Source: Chrysophaeum taylorii
Lineage: Eukaryota; Sar; Pelagophyceae; Pelagomonadales; Pelagomonadaceae
Length of the DNA: 64,000 bases
Reading direction: 5' to 3'
Assembly (NCBI GenBank): GCA_029834535.1
Contig: JAQMWT010000330.1
Span: 62,001 to 126,000 of the forward strand
Below the pieces are notes generated by a model. That model was given only the letters and a program-made list of their open reading frames with translations. It made no database searches and had not been told where the DNA came from. The position numbers and the translations under genes were made by a program. Every line of letters starts with the position of its first letter. Positions within the stretch are counted from its first letter, which is position 1. Positions 1-11,093 of this stretch are shown here, piece after piece.

Positions 1-798
1 AAAATCGACCGAAGCCGAAGCGTCGACAAGCTGCGTCTCGTCGAGCGGGGTCAGCGAGTCGACGACGGCCCAGGACCGTCCGTCGGCAAAAATTGCCGCG
101 ACCTTTGTGCTCCTCACGAGGGCCTCGAGGGCCGCCTCGAAGTCGAGGCGTTTTTTTCTCAGCCTTGCGAAAAAAGATCTCGAACCGCTCGCGGACACGC
201 GCGCGAGGCCCGCGAACACCGCAGTCGATCGCGCGATCCCGGCCCCAATCGCTTCGACCCGGCCCTCCACCGTCCGCACGACCACCGTCCCGGCCGCGAG
301 CTCCCGCTCGCGCCCCTGCTGGTGCATCTCGTCGTCGACTAGAACAGCGCTCGTCCGCAGCGCTAGGAACGACGACAACAGCGACGTGTCGAACAGATGG
401 TCGGCGCGCATGACAAGCACCCCCCCCCTCGGCGCCTCGACGATGTCGATCGTCAGCTCCCCACTGTACGCGTCCCGCACGTGCGCCGCGACTTCCGCTC
501 TCGGATCCGCCGCTTCCACCGACGAACATCCCGCGTGTTCGAGCGCACCGAGCAGCCGACAAATCAACGACACTCCGTCAATGTCCAGCAGCTCCACTTC
601 GCACTGCCCGGGCAGCACGACTGCGCGACGGCTGCGTGGCGTAGCCGCGGGCCCCATCGATGGCGATTCCTGCTGCTCCTCCTCTTCCCCTCCCATCAAC
701 TTCTCCACGAGCGTCGACGTCTCCACGCCGAGCCGCTGCGCAAGCACCTCGAGGTCCAGCGAGTACACCCGCGCCTTGTGCTGCTGGTCCCGAATCAT
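1..798 (-). CDS. Unrecognised protein, 5' part (runs off window)
   Basis: An open frame starts with ATG at 798 and runs without a stop for 266 codons to base 1, so the C-terminus lies outside the window. The protein begins MIRDQQHKARVYSLDLEVLA and has an acidic GGEEEEQQES stretch near residue 40. It then alternates hydrophobic and charged segments, such as GVLVMRADHLFDTSLLSSFL and TKVAAIFADGRSWAVVDSL. There is no signal peptide and no clear membrane helix. Codon choice is strongly G/C at third positions on this strand, and the plus-strand frames here read as Arg/Ser-rich shadows. I do not recognise the family. Confidence 0.6.
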   Translation of the reverse strand, partial: MIRDQQHKARVYSLDLEVLAQRLGVETSTLVEKLMGGEEEEQQESPSMGPAATPRSRRAVVLPGQCEVELLDIDGVSLICRLLGALEHAGCSSVEAADPRAEVAAHVRDAYSGELTIDIVEAPRGGVLVMRADHLFDTSLLSSFLALRTSAVLVDDEMHQQGRERELAAGTVVVRTVEGRVEAIGAGIARSTAVFAGLARVSASGSRSFFARLRKKRLDFEAALEALVRSTKVAAIFADGRSWAVVDSLTPLDETQLVDASASVDF

Positions 799-1692
799 TC
801 TACCCCGAACCCATCACAATCCATCCTTCTTCCTTCGACATGATGAAACTTTTCGGGATTCATCCATCACATTGAAATGTACTATGCTGTCCTCAACTTA
901 CGGCGCAACCACCTTTGTTTAACCGGGCGGGCGGTACTATACCCCAGCAATCTCAGCTTCTACTAAGCGTTTAGGTCCTTTTGGATTGGTGGTGATGCGG
1001 TTGTTTGGACGACGACGACGACGACGACAAGAAGGTCGTCGACGACGATGAAGGCTCTGCGCGGTAGCTCTACTACTCTCATTCTTAGACCTCGGCTCAC
1101 GATGGATGGCTCTACTTAGCAAAAGCAGGGGTGGGGGCTTTCTTTTTTTCGTCTTCTTTCGTTCGTTCGCTCGTTCGTTCTTTTTGTCTTGGGGCTGGCT
1201 TGAGGTCGGTTGCGGTTGTCTTCTTTCTCGCTTCATCAAGTGTTGGGGGGATTCTCTCTCCTTGTTCCAAGTGGCATGTGTCGAGTGCGGGGTTGGAGGG
1301 TTGGTCGCGACCGCATCAACAATCAACGGTAGAGCTCGTCTCCAGGCGTGGCTGCCGCGTCCTGGAAGGAAGGGAGGGAGGCTCGCCCTTGGTTGCCGTA
1401 GTAGCAGAGGCGCGAGAGTATACGTTTCTGGATATGCGCTGATACCCCCGCGCCACGCGTGCTTGGCACTTAGGAGGATCCTTTGGTTAGCCTCTTCTTC
1501 AGCTTTTTGTTCGCGCGCAGTTCCACGTTCTGTTGGGTCGTTGTCGTCGAGAAACAAAAAAAAAAAACCTTGCAAAAAAAAAGGATCTTTCCTGGGAGAG
1601 ACAGCATAGTCTCGTGCTCGGCGGATGCGGTTCTATATCATCGAACGAATCTCGTTGTTGTTGTTGTTCTGTTTGGTGGGGCCAAAAAGAAA
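799..1692. other. Intergenic stretch with (CGA)n microsatellite
   Basis: No convincing gene. It holds a short CGA/CGT trinucleotide run at about 1009-1030, T-rich and A-rich simple sequence at about 1140-1185 and 1552-1585, and 5' flank for the minus-strand gene ending at 798. Open frames on both strands have Arg/Ser- or Phe-rich low-complexity translations. Confidence 0.5.
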
Positions 1693-3948
1693 TCACATCC
1701 ACAAGCCCGAGTTTTGAGCGAACGGAACTCCATCTTCGAACGACGATAATTTCTCTGGCGTCGACCAAAGACGTCCGTTGGGCTGTTGCGACATGCGCGA
1801 CTTGGTACGTCGGCGCTGAACAACCTCGTGCATCCATGCATGATGCTCGGTGCCGGAATGGTATTTGCGAAAAGCAGCAGCCGTGCCGTAGGGCCCGTCG
1901 CTAGAGTTGTCCGACGCGGGCTGCGCCGCCTCGAGCGCGGACTCGAGCGCCCTACAGCTCTCGGCGAGCGCGCGCTCGATAGCGAAACGCGTGCGAATCA
2001 TGGAGATTTTCTGGTAGGTCGCGACACGGCCCTCGCGGAGAAATCTGGGGAGCGTGTGCTTGGTCGGGTTCTTGAATACTTCAAAGTAGTCGCGAACGTG
2101 GAGCGACGGAGTGATCGTGACGTTTCCCTGAAATTTTTGCGTCAAAACGCGGCCACTCCAGCCGGGAGCGGCGTCGATGTCGCGGAGGAACTGAAGCTTG
2201 GCCACCATGTCATATTTGAGGAAGAGCTCGGCCGCGGCGACGACAAATCCTCCGCGCCACGCGTCTTCGGACGTGGGCGGGCTAAACCATCGCGACGGGT
2301 TGCCGACGCTCCCGTGGGTGTGGTAGAGCATCGGAGCAATGTGAGGGTTGACCTGGGACGCGACGATGAATCTGGCATTGAAGGCTTCCTTGAGGGCGAC
2401 GGTCGGAATGTCGGTCACGATGGATCCGTCGATGTAGGTCTCGCTCGCCGTCTGCGGCGCGACGTCACCCGTGTCGGGGTCCTTCTCGAGCAAGACGGTT
2501 GGCTTGATGAGACCAGGGACGCCGGCCGTCGCGAGAATGGCCGACGCGATGACGACGTGAGGCGACGTGAGGTGATTCAAGAGGACGGGCGGAGCGCGCT
2601 TGCCCTCCTTGACGCACGCGGTGATCGCGAGGTGGCGGCCCGAGCGTTGGTACGCCTCGAGGAACGTCATGTCGCGGATGCCGGTTTCGCAGTCGTTGGC
2701 GAACCAGCGCACCTTTTCCAAAAAGGCCTTGGCGTCGTACATGGCGCCTTCCCGGTACAACTGGATCACGCACTCGATCATCGACTGGTCGAACGCGACG
2801 AGGTGACGCCTTAGCGCGTCGTCGTCCATGAGGTCGCGCTCGAGCTCGACGTCGTCCCGCGAGCAAATGAAGGAGGCAATGATGCCGCCGGCCGACGTCC
2901 CGCAGACGCAGTCGGGCAACAGGTCTTCGCACCAGAGCGCCCTCGCAACGCCGAAATGGTACGTGCCCAAGGCCCCGCCGCCCGAGAGGCACAACACGGT
3001 TCGACCGTACGATTCTTTGGCAGCGACAAAAAATTCCCGCGCCGTCTCCAGGAGCGAATAGCTCTCCTCGCGAAACGCGACGCGCGATTGGGTCCCCGCA
3101 ACTTCCGAAAACCGGTGCTCGTGGACGTCGTCCCTCAACACGGCCACCTCGGAAAACCGGTGGTCGGTGCCTTCGTTGTCGTCGTCGTCGTTCAACTCTT
3201 CCCTTTGGACCAGAGCGGCGTGCGTCTCGAGGGCGAATTTGGTCAGCCACTGGATCGACGCCGTTATTTCTTCCACGAAATCAGTCACGATGGTCTTGGG
3301 GTCGCCCGTGTGCGTCGCCGAGAAGAGCTGCGGAGCCATGATACCGCCGACGTTCGGGCGCGTGCACAAGCGGAGCGCTGCCACGACGGCGCGCCAGTCG
3401 CGCTTGAGCCGACCTTCGCGGAGCTTGGTTATCTTTCCCTTGACGAGGGGCCAGTTGTAGCGCGTTGACCGCAAATCGGCCTGCCACAGGGCGACGCCGG
3501 TCCACGCGTCGAGCGCTCGCGCGCACGAAAGCCAGCTTTCGTAGTCTTCGGCGCGTCCCAGCGCGTGACGAAGTTCGCGGTGGGTGCGCGTCTCCATCGC
3601 CATCTCCAGCATTCGCACGAACACCCGCAGCACCACGTACAGCACCATCTCCACCACGACGCTCAGGTACACGGCGACGAGCAACGGCCATCGCATGACG
3701 TTGTACGACAGTTGGTTCAAGCGGGGCACCATCGTCAACGCGAGCACGAACAACGAGAACCAAGTCAACCAGCCCGCACGCGCCCGAAGGAGCGTCGCCA
3801 TCACGGCGAGGGCTACGGCAATGTTTGACACGGTCTTGGCGTCCAAGGTGATGCCCTGCATGTCCAACAACGGGGCGCCAAAAGTTTTTTTGGCGACCAC
3901 TTCCGCACCCTTCCAGCCCGAAGGCACCAAGGTCTTGATGACGGCCAT
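1693..3948 (-). CDS. Patatin-like triacylglycerol lipase (TGL3/4/5, SDP1 type)
   Basis: Predicted serine lipase that hydrolyses triacylglycerol, probably at lipid droplets. The first ATG in frame is at 3948, giving 751 aa; a longer frame to 3993 starts with GTG. Residues about 30-120 hold hydrophobic segments. A DUF3336-like region follows (about 125-260). The patatin core shows the oxyanion loop SGGGALG (about 322-328), the nucleophile elbow GTSAG (about 350-354) and the catalytic Asp in YIDGS (about 507). The order DUF3336 then patatin is that of yeast Tgl3/4/5 and plant SDP1. A small internal duplication, HRFSEVA, occurs twice at about 263-283, just before the core. The role in storage-lipid breakdown is inferred from the family. 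Confidence 0.88.
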   Translation of the reverse strand: MAVIKTLVPSGWKGAEVVAKKTFGAPLLDMQGITLDAKTVSNIAVALAVMATLLRARAGWLTWFSLFVLALTMVPRLNQLSYNVMRWPLLVAVYLSVVVEMVLYVVLRVFVRMLEMAMETRTHRELRHALGRAEDYESWLSCARALDAWTGVALWQADLRSTRYNWPLVKGKITKLREGRLKRDWRAVVAALRLCTRPNVGGIMAPQLFSATHTGDPKTIVTDFVEEITASIQWLTKFALETHAALVQREELNDDDDNEGTDHRFSEVAVLRDDVHEHRFSEVAGTQSRVAFREESYSLLETAREFFVAAKESYGRTVLCLSGGGALGTYHFGVARALWCEDLLPDCVCGTSAGGIIASFICSRDDVELERDLMDDDALRRHLVAFDQSMIECVIQLYREGAMYDAKAFLEKVRWFANDCETGIRDMTFLEAYQRSGRHLAITACVKEGKRAPPVLLNHLTSPHVVIASAILATAGVPGLIKPTVLLEKDPDTGDVAPQTASETYIDGSIVTDIPTVALKEAFNARFIVASQVNPHIAPMLYHTHGSVGNPSRWFSPPTSEDAWRGGFVVAAAELFLKYDMVAKLQFLRDIDAAPGWSGRVLTQKFQGNVTITPSLHVRDYFEVFKNPTKHTLPRFLREGRVATYQKISMIRTRFAIERALAESCRALESALEAAQPASDNSSDGPYGTAAAFRKYHSGTEHHAWMHEVVQRRRTKSRMSQQPNGRLWSTPEKLSSFEDGVPFAQNSGLWM

Positions 3949-5447
3949 GCGCCAGGTCTCGGGAAGAAAATTTGCGGCCTTCGTTGTCTTCACTCTGTGA
4001 CCCCGCCCGATGCACAGTCACCCCGCACACACAGTCATTATACGCGCCAAATTATGCCGTGAAGATTCTTTTTCCTCCCTTTTCTCCTGTGCTACATTCT
4101 CCCAAAATGTGTCCCATCATGGCTGGTGAGCGAGCGCCGCTCCAATTCCAAGAAATCAGCATCGACGACGTCACACTTCTTCTGCAAAAACAGTTATAGT
4201 TCAACACCACGAACTTGAACACGACACACACAATGTATTAATGCGGCGGATAATTCCAATACTATTGACGTCATCTCAGCAAAGACATTACGAGTCCCAG
4301 AAACGGCTCGCTCGCAGTCCTTGACGGATTTTTTTTTTGCAGTGGGGGGGGGGGGGCGGAGGCACCCTGGTTGTGGACTTGATCACACCAAAGACGGCCG
4401 GCGGTGGACCCGCACGTTCTCGTCATCGCGTCGCCGTCTCGTCCCGGTTGCGAGCCGCGCTGGGTATGTTTCACTTTCGTAGCTGCCGCGCAACGACGAC
4501 GCGGAGTCTTGTGCGCTTATGGGTCTGGTGGACCCAACGGCCCTAAGATTGCGCCTCCCCAAAATTCCTTTTGGGACAAAGCGCGATGTATTCTGGGAGC
4601 ACACATCTTTTCTGACGACACCTCAAAGGTCGACGGAGGTTTAGTCGACCCTAGCGGCGTCCGCAACCGTCCTTGCCGCAGGAGCAGGAATTTAAGAGTG
4701 CTTGCTTTCTTTCTTTCTTTTTTTTTCCAGTAGTGTTGTGGTAAGCAACAATTCCCACACCGAAGAGCGAGCATCTGTAGAAAAAAAAAAAAACCAGAAT
4801 AGTAGTGGAAGGGGGGATTCCCTTTTCCTTCCTTCCTTCCTTCCTTCCTCCCTTCCTTCCTCCCTTCCTTCCTCCCTTCCTTCCTTCCTTCCTTCCTTCC
4901 TTCCTCCCTTCCTTCCTTCCTTTCTTCCTTTCTTCCTTCCTTGAGAGAGAGACGGGCGCAGAGACTAAAACAGGGAGGGATAAAGGCAGATCGCGCGGCA
5001 GACACTCGAGGAAGCAAGTCGAAGAAGTCCCGGAGCGTACGGCGAACTGGAAGTAAGGAGAGGGAATGTATGACTATTGCCATGCACTGTTCCGGGAGAG
5101 GCGGCAAAAGACCGCGAGAAGACGGGGGTGTCATCATCGTATCGACGGAGCAAGAAGGATGGCTCCGTATAGGAAACCGAAGGAGGAGGAGGTGACAGTA
5201 CCATCGGCGAGAGGGCAGAAGGACGTCCGGAAGGGAAGGAACAGAGATACGGGAAGTCGACAAACTGGGCGCGCGATGACGATGAAGGATGTCCCACAAC
5301 AAACTAAGACGATGTCCGGACATCATGAGCAACTTGCCGAAGAATGAAAATAGCCGAAGGAAGCTAACTAAGCCCGGGTGTGACGAGCGAATATCCGAAG
5401 CCTAAACCGCCTCCGGGTGATCAGCAGGAGTGAATATAAATAAATTA
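3949..5447. other. Intergenic stretch with microsatellites
   Basis: About 1.5 kb without a supportable gene between the divergent lipase and RUN-domain genes. It contains a poly-G run at about 4343-4356, a T/A-rich stretch around 4705-4795 and the long CCTT tract. The long minus-strand frame across it is translated simple repeat (EGRKEGRK). The last few hundred bases should carry the promoter of the gene starting at 5448. Confidence 0.5.
4826..4941. repeat. (CCTT)n / (AAGG)n microsatellite
   Basis: About 115 bp of near-uninterrupted CCTT units with occasional CCCT and TTTC variants. It is homopurine on the minus strand, a composition that can form triplex DNA. Confidence 0.95.
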
Positions 5448-8277
5448 ATGGCGCAACAACAACAACAACAACAGCAGCAGCACGTGTCCCTCGGGCTGCT
5501 CGGGTCGCTCGTGCGGTCGGCGCTGGCGGCCGGGAGCAAGGCGGTGGCGCCCGAGGTGGCGAGCATCGTGGGCGGCGTGAGCGCGGCGACGAGCGCGGTG
5601 AGGCGTCTGGTGGGTGGCCGAGAGAGACGAAGGAAAAATCGCGCAGTTGTCGCGTTTGGTGGACGAGGAGGCGTTGCTGTGCGGTGTGGTGAGCGGCGAG
5701 GCGGTGGAGGCGGTGGCCGAGGCCGTGGAGGGTGCCCTGTTCTTCGGGGTGCGGCCGCACGGCGAGTACCCGGAGCTGGAGACGCCGCATTTCCTGGACG
5801 CGATCGAAAAGGTCGGGGCGCTCCGAGAGGCGGTCGGCGTCGCGTCGGAGGGGGCCTTTTGCGTGACGGCCCACGGGAGGTGCCGGTCCGTGGTGCGGCA
5901 CGCTCTGCGGCTGGGGCGGGCTGCGGAGCTCGCATTACTGAAAGATCCGAAGCGTTGGCACGCGCGGTCGGTGTGCGGAGACGCGTTTGCGCGCGATATG
6001 TTGGCGCGGGCGTTGAGTCCGTTGCGGGAGCTCGGGGTTGTTTTGGAGGTCGCGTGCGACCGGCCGAGCCTCGACGAGGCATTTGTGGTGTTTGATTCTT
6101 CTGGCACGCTTCGTCTCGTGCGACGTATTGTCGAGAGCTCGCACGTCGAAGTGACGATCGCGGGCTACGAGGCCGTCGCGGGCGTCTACCGTCGCGAGGA
6201 CGAGGCGTACCGATCCGCGACCCACGAGCTCGTGCGCGCGGCGGGCCTCTGGTACCTCCGGAGCCGCCGCAGCCCCGACAAGGTGTTTTACGCGGCAATT
6301 GCCGGCGGGAACGGCCCTCCCGCGACGGGTTGGCGGTGCCTCTCGCTCGGTATTTTGCCGGCGCCCGTCGTCCGCGAGGTGGCCGCGCCCCTCGAGCCCG
6401 CCGAGGAGGATCCCCCCTCCTACCCGGCGGTGGTGCTGTCCGCCGCGCGCCTCCCGAATTCCTCCTTCTCCCGGGCGAGAGCGGCAGAGATCGAGCAGCA
6501 GCAGCCTACGCTCCAAAGCGTTGATACCAGAAGTGGTTTTTTCTCGGAAGAGAAAAACGAGACGACAAAATTTCCCGCCGCGAGGCCGCCGCCGTGGGAA
6601 GTGGACGTGGGCGAGGCCGCGTACGACGAGGCGGCGCTGGCAGCGCTGGGGGCGCGGTGGGCGCGGCGGGTCGAGGCGGCGAAGGTGGCGACGGTGGAGG
6701 CGATGGCCGAGCGCACGCTGCGGTCGGCGTCGAGCGTCGTGGACCGCGCTCTCGCCGTCGGGTTCGCGTCGCGCGCCCTCGAGGGCGTGGCGCCCGCGCC
6801 GCCCGAAGAAGATCAGCTGACGCTCGATGCCGCGATCGCCGAGGCGACGGCCGCGCCGCAGTCGGCCCGCGAGGCCGAGAGGGCTAAGCTTTTGTGGCGC
6901 GCCGCGTGGAGAGACGCGATGCGAAATCTGGGCGCCGGCAGCCGCGACTCGTTCGAGGTGGTCCAGGCCGAGGCCCTCGGGGTCGTCGTCGAGCACCGGC
7001 GCGTCTATTACGTGGTGCGGCTGGGAATCGAGCGCACGGTAGCCTTCGACAGCGACAGCGACGGGTCGGACGACGAGGCGACCGGCGCGGCGTACGCGGC
7101 GCGGCTTTGCGACGCGCGGACGCGACGGCCCCGGACCGTGACGGTCGCGAGGAAAACCCTCCGCGACCTCGAAAACCTCGAGACCACCCACCCCCTCGAC
7201 GCCCGGGCCCTCCGGTCCCTCGAGGAGAAGATCCTTCGCCGAGCCGACGACTCGAACCCGCTCGGCCGCGACGCCGCGCTCGCGTCTCTCGCGGCGCCCG
7301 CGGTAAAAATTGTCGACGCCCACCTCGACGCCCTCCGCCGCGGACCCCAGCTCAAGCTCTTCGTCGACGACGCCCTCGCCCACGACAAGGCCACCCAGCT
7401 CACTCTTGGCCTCTGGCAACCGCTGCGCGCGGCCTCGAGCGCGTCGGCCGAACCGCCCGCGCGACCTCCCGGCCGACGCCTCCCGCTCTCCTTCGCCAAG
7501 GAGGAGCTCATCCTCGACCGCCAGCACCACCGGTGCGCCGCCTGCGGCGAGCCCCTCCACGCCTCCCTTCTCGCGAAAAACTACGCGCCCTGCCGCCTCC
7601 TCGACGCCCTCGTCTGCAAGAGAAGGTGCCACGACGACGCGCGCGCCGTCCTCCCGTGGCGCGTCGCCCTCGCGGCCGACTTCGCCAAGCACCGCGTCTC
7701 CCGCGCCGCGGCCACCTTTCTCCGCCACCGCGACCCCCTCCCCCTCGTCAGACTCCCCCCCGCGGCCCCCCTCTTCGACCTCGACCCCCGCCTCGACGCC
7801 GCGCGCCAACTCCGCCGCCGACTCTGCGAGCTCAAGCGCGACGCCCTCCAGGGCCGCGCGGGTGCCGAGGACGCGACTCGTCTCATCACGGCAGCCCTCG
7901 GACCCGACAGACTCCACCTCGCTTTGGACGCTCCGAACGACTTCTGGAGCCTCCGGGACCTCCTCGACGCGACCAGAACATCCCCGGGAAAGCGAGACGG
8001 CCTCATTCCCTTCCTCTCGGACCTCATCGCCGACGCGACCCACGCCTTCTCGCGGGCCTTCACCGACGGCTACTCCGACGACCTTTCTCTCACTCTGCAC
8101 CCCCTCCCCGATTCCCGCGAAAATGCTGACGACGACAATATTGACGACGACGAGGATTCCAACCAAGATGACGATCGGACGCCACCAACCTCGCCCTCGA
8201 AGAACACGCATGCAACCGGGGGAGGTCCCCTCTCAGACGACGACGACGACGACGACGACGATGCGCTCTCCCCGTAA
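5448..8277 (+). CDS. RUN-domain plus Rubicon-homology (RH) protein
   Basis: Two exons, 5448-5597 and 5647-8277, joined across a 49-nt phase-0 intron (GTGAGG...GCGCAG), give 926 aa. The N-terminus is MA followed by polyglutamine, then a RUN-like helical region (about 20-200; for example LVDEEALLCGVV and DMLARALSPLRELGV). The C-terminal part (about 690-850) has a Cys-rich zinc-binding pattern like the RH/DUF4206 domain of Rubicon, PLEKHM1 and DEF8: HRCAACG, then LVCKRRCHDDARAVLPWRV. The tail is acidic (poly-Asp) with TPPTSPSK. Such proteins bind Rab GTPases on late endosomes and autophagosomes; that role is inferred. The RUN call is weaker than the RH call. Confidence 0.7.
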
Positions 8278-8489
8278 TTTTTGTCATCTACGGACGCCGC
8301 GGCTTCCCGAGTAATGGGTGCTGGGCTTGTCCGTGCGCAGTGATGATCACTAGTCGATTTATTAATCGGGTGCATCCATTCCTCGGTCCGGCATAACACC
8401 ACTATCCTCGCCGCTGGGCCAGCAGAGGTCCTCGGCATTCCACGACATCTCGACGTTCAGAGCCGAGCCGGAGAAAAAAGAATAAGCGT

Positions 8490-8541
8490 CGAGGTGACGA
8501 GCGTAAAAGAGTTTTCGAGGTGACGAGCGTAAAAGAGTTTT
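8490..8541. repeat. 26-bp tandem duplication
   Basis: Two identical head-to-tail copies of a 26-bp unit (CGAGGTGACGAGCG... ending GAGTTTT) at 8490-8515 and 8516-8541, inside transposon debris. Confidence 0.9.
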
Positions 8542-8699
8542 CTCGATTCGTTTTTCGGCCTGGTGCGCCGTCGATGACTTGCTTCGCGTCCAGCCGGCAA
8601 CAAGGAGCTCCGCGTAGCCCGCATCCTGCTTGGCGAGCTTCGGGGCGCGAGTCTCGGCACGGTGGCTGGTGCGCTTGCCTACAAGGTCCGACAGCTTAC

Positions 8700-10300
8700 C
8701 CACACCATGCCCATCGGTGATCCGCACGCGGGACGCGTCACTCTTCCTGGTCGGCTTAGTCACCCATATCCTTGGGGTTGACATCACGCTCGGACTGCCG
8801 CTTGATGATGCATTAGTCCTGCTCGCGCTCGGACGTAAAAGTACTCGACCGTGTCCTTGGGCACACCACCTGGCGACGTGATGGTCTGGTCGACCATACG
8901 AACTCGGACCGATCGACGTTACCCGGCGCAGGGTGTGTCTGCTCTATCCCGAACTCGGAGATGGAGTTGACGCGGTCGGTCGGGGTGCTCCAATACAATA
9001 CCTGCGGTTGATTCGCGTTAGGCAGATCCGATACAACGCACGGCCAGATACTGGCGACGATCTTGAGTTGGTCGACGGTGTTTGGCGGACGCCTTTCTTG
9101 TAGACGTGCTTCGCCTTGTTTTTATAGGCCTCGTGGAACTTATTTGTTGTGCTGGTCCAGGGCCTCTGGAGGAAACCCGACGCGTTAGATGGCTCAAAGA
9201 AAGAGGCGGATGCCGCGGTCCACACACCACTTGACGATCTCGGGATCCTTGCGGCTGGCGTGGTTGTCCGAGAGGACCATGGAACCTTACTCTGCGTGAG
9301 CTCTTCGTCCAGCAGCTTTATCCGGTCGAGGAACGACGCGGCGGTTTTGGACGCCGTACTCCGTGCTCGCGAGGCCCTCGGCGATGGTCTGGCACGCGAC
9401 GATAAACTGGAGGCTGTAGTTGAAGCCGTCGACCCCCCGGCCTATCTTGACACGGTTGATGATGGCCGCCGCGATGCATACGTCGTCGACGCCGGCCGCG
9501 GACTTCATCTTGGGGTTCTTTTTCCGAGGCCGTCAACAAACTGGGGTCGATGTTCACGACGGGGGACAGCGATCGTTCCGCGCTTGTCCATGATGCGTGC
9601 GTCGACGACCTCAGCCCGAAGGCCGTGGATGCCGCCGAAGTGCTCCTCCACCATCTCGTCGCAGTTAACCGTGGTGCGCTTGGCTTCAATCTTCTGCTGG
9701 GCCTTCTTCGCGAGAATATTCGAGTGACGCGCGAAGAAGCCGGCGAAGAACTTGCGTAAGGGCTACTTGTCGCAGAGAATCTCGCAGGTGGCAAAAAGTT
9801 GAAGCTTACGCGCGTGCAGCCGCCCTTGCGGTTCTGGAACCTCCTCGTCAGCAAGATCTGGCACATCTTAACGCCGATCTCCTCGTCGCCGACAGCCTCC
9901 TTGGTTCATCCGGAGCACCCAATCCACCCTCATTCTCTAGGATTTCCATGAGCAGAGATTAGTCCTGGCGCGTACATCTCGGCGTCCTCCTGGAAGACCA
10001 CTCGCCCCTTGAGCCGGTCCTGGAGCTACTTCGCGGCGAGAACGTCACTCCGTTTGCTTGGTCATGCACATCTTCGCCCCGACGTAATTCTCAGGACTTG
10101 ATGGTCTCCGAGAAGATCTGCTGTTCACGCCGCTTCTTCTCGCCGTCGCCGTCTTCGCCATAAACTTGTGCACAGGCCTCGTCTTCGCCGACCGTAGCTC
10201 TTCCCAAGCAGACATGGCGGCTTCTTCGGCGCCCATGCCGCAGGAACGGAACTTCGTGGAGTGCCTTTTTATGCGAACCCGCCGTATGTACAATAATTAT
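8700..10300 (-). pseudogene. Pogo-like (Tc1/mariner superfamily) transposase, degraded
   Basis: Minus-strand pieces in several frames spell a CENPB/pogo transposase in the right order. An upstream fragment contains MSAWEELRSAKTRPVHKFMA (about 10230). A CENPB-type DNA-binding segment follows (RKFFAGFFARHSNILAKKAQ, about 9745), then DEMVEEHFGGIHGLRAEVVD (about 9650). The DDE region follows, with AIINRVKIGRGVDGFNYSLQ (about 9460) and VLSDNHASRKDPEIVKWCVD (about 9265). The C-terminal helix region FHEAYKNKAKHVYKK ends near 9100. A downstream fragment, IIKRQSERDVNPKDMGD, lies near 8790. Several frameshifts and stops separate the pieces, so the copy is dead. No terminal repeats were found. Confidence 0.7.
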
Positions 10301-10493
10301 TATTGCATTTCAACGGAGGTTCAAGTCTGGATTATGTATGGATTCAAAAATTCTTGCACGACGCAACAAAAGGGTTTTGAGTCTTAAAATTGATATATAT
10401 TGTAGTTGATCTCAAGAACACTACACTCGGTCCCGGCAGGCCAATAAGCACCCACCGAGAGGTTGAGCCACCTGCACGGGTGGCGACTGCTTC

Positions 10494-11093
10494 ATGCCCC
10501 GCTTTGAATCCTGGGAAGCTGTCTGGTCGGCGGGCGTGGGACCTGGAGAATATTGGGACATTGGTGAGCCGTCCAAATGCCTTCTCGAGGCGTTACCCAA
10601 GCTCCCGGCGTCGAAGACCGCGTTTGTGCCTGGCGCGGGTCGCGCCTACGACGCCCTCGCGCTCGCCGAGACGGGTCGGGAGGTCGTCGCGCTCGATATC
10701 TCGTCAACGGCCTGCGAAGCCGCGCGCGCCTTGATAGGGGATAAGACTGGGGTGGCCGTCGTGTGCGAGGACTTCTTTGACCACAAAGCTACGTACGACC
10801 TCATCTGGGACTGTACCTTTCTCTGCGCGCTGCCGCCCGACATGCGCGAGGCCTGGGCTCGCCAATCCGTCGACCTCCTCGCGCCTGGTGGGGGAATCGC
10901 CACCATGATCTATCCCATGGGCAAGCCCAGCTGCCTCGGCGGCCCGCCGTTCGGCCTGAGCTTGGGCGACGTCAAGAACCTTTTCGAACCCCTCGGCCTT
11001 ACCCCGACGCTCACTCTCAACCTTCCCTGGGGCACTCACAAGCGCTTCTCACCCTACGGCAATATGGTGGTCTATTGGCATCGAGCAGCTTGA
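10494..11093 (+). CDS. TPMT/thiol (halide) methyltransferase-like, copy 1
   Basis: A 199-aa S-adenosylmethionine-dependent methyltransferase of the thiopurine/thiol methyltransferase (TPMT, HOL1-like) family. The N-terminal W-x-G-GPGEYWD-G-PS signature is followed by the SAM-binding loop VPGAGRAYDALALA and the acidic loop VVALDIS. The post-I region reads YDLIWDCTFLCALPPDMREA, and the C-terminus ends GNMVVYWHRAA. Algal relatives methylate halides or thiols; the substrate here is unknown. Start ATG at 10494, no intron and no targeting peptide, so it is probably cytosolic. A near-identical paralogue lies 1.8 kb downstream on the same strand. Confidence 0.85.
   Translation: MPRFESWEAVWSAGVGPGEYWDIGEPSKCLLEALPKLPASKTAFVPGAGRAYDALALAETGREVVALDISSTACEAARALIGDKTGVAVVCEDFFDHKATYDLIWDCTFLCALPPDMREAWARQSVDLLAPGGGIATMIYPMGKPSCLGGPPFGLSLGDVKNLFEPLGLTPTLTLNLPWGTHKRFSPYGNMVVYWHRAA

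Larger units (their letters stand above)
8278..10493. other. Transposon-relic region without a live gene
   Basis: Between the RUN/RH gene and the first TPMT-like gene. It is occupied mainly by broken minus-strand coding pieces of a pogo-like transposase (listed separately), a 26-bp tandem duplication at 8490-8541, and AT-richer sequence at 10280-10430. No intact reading frame of natural composition is present. Confidence 0.6.

Noticed and set aside
107-922. 271-aa plus-strand open frame at the window start
   Set aside because: Ser/Arg/Thr-rich shadow of the uninterrupted minus-strand frame 1-798.
4517-5332. 271-aa minus-strand open frame
   Set aside because: Its middle is translated CCTT microsatellite (EGRKEGRK) and the rest has no natural composition.
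5935-8211. 758-aa minus-strand open frame opposite the RUN/RH gene
   Set aside because: Composition is Val/Glu/Gly/Arg-biased as expected for the antisense of a GC-rich gene; the plus strand has a domain pattern and a matching intron.
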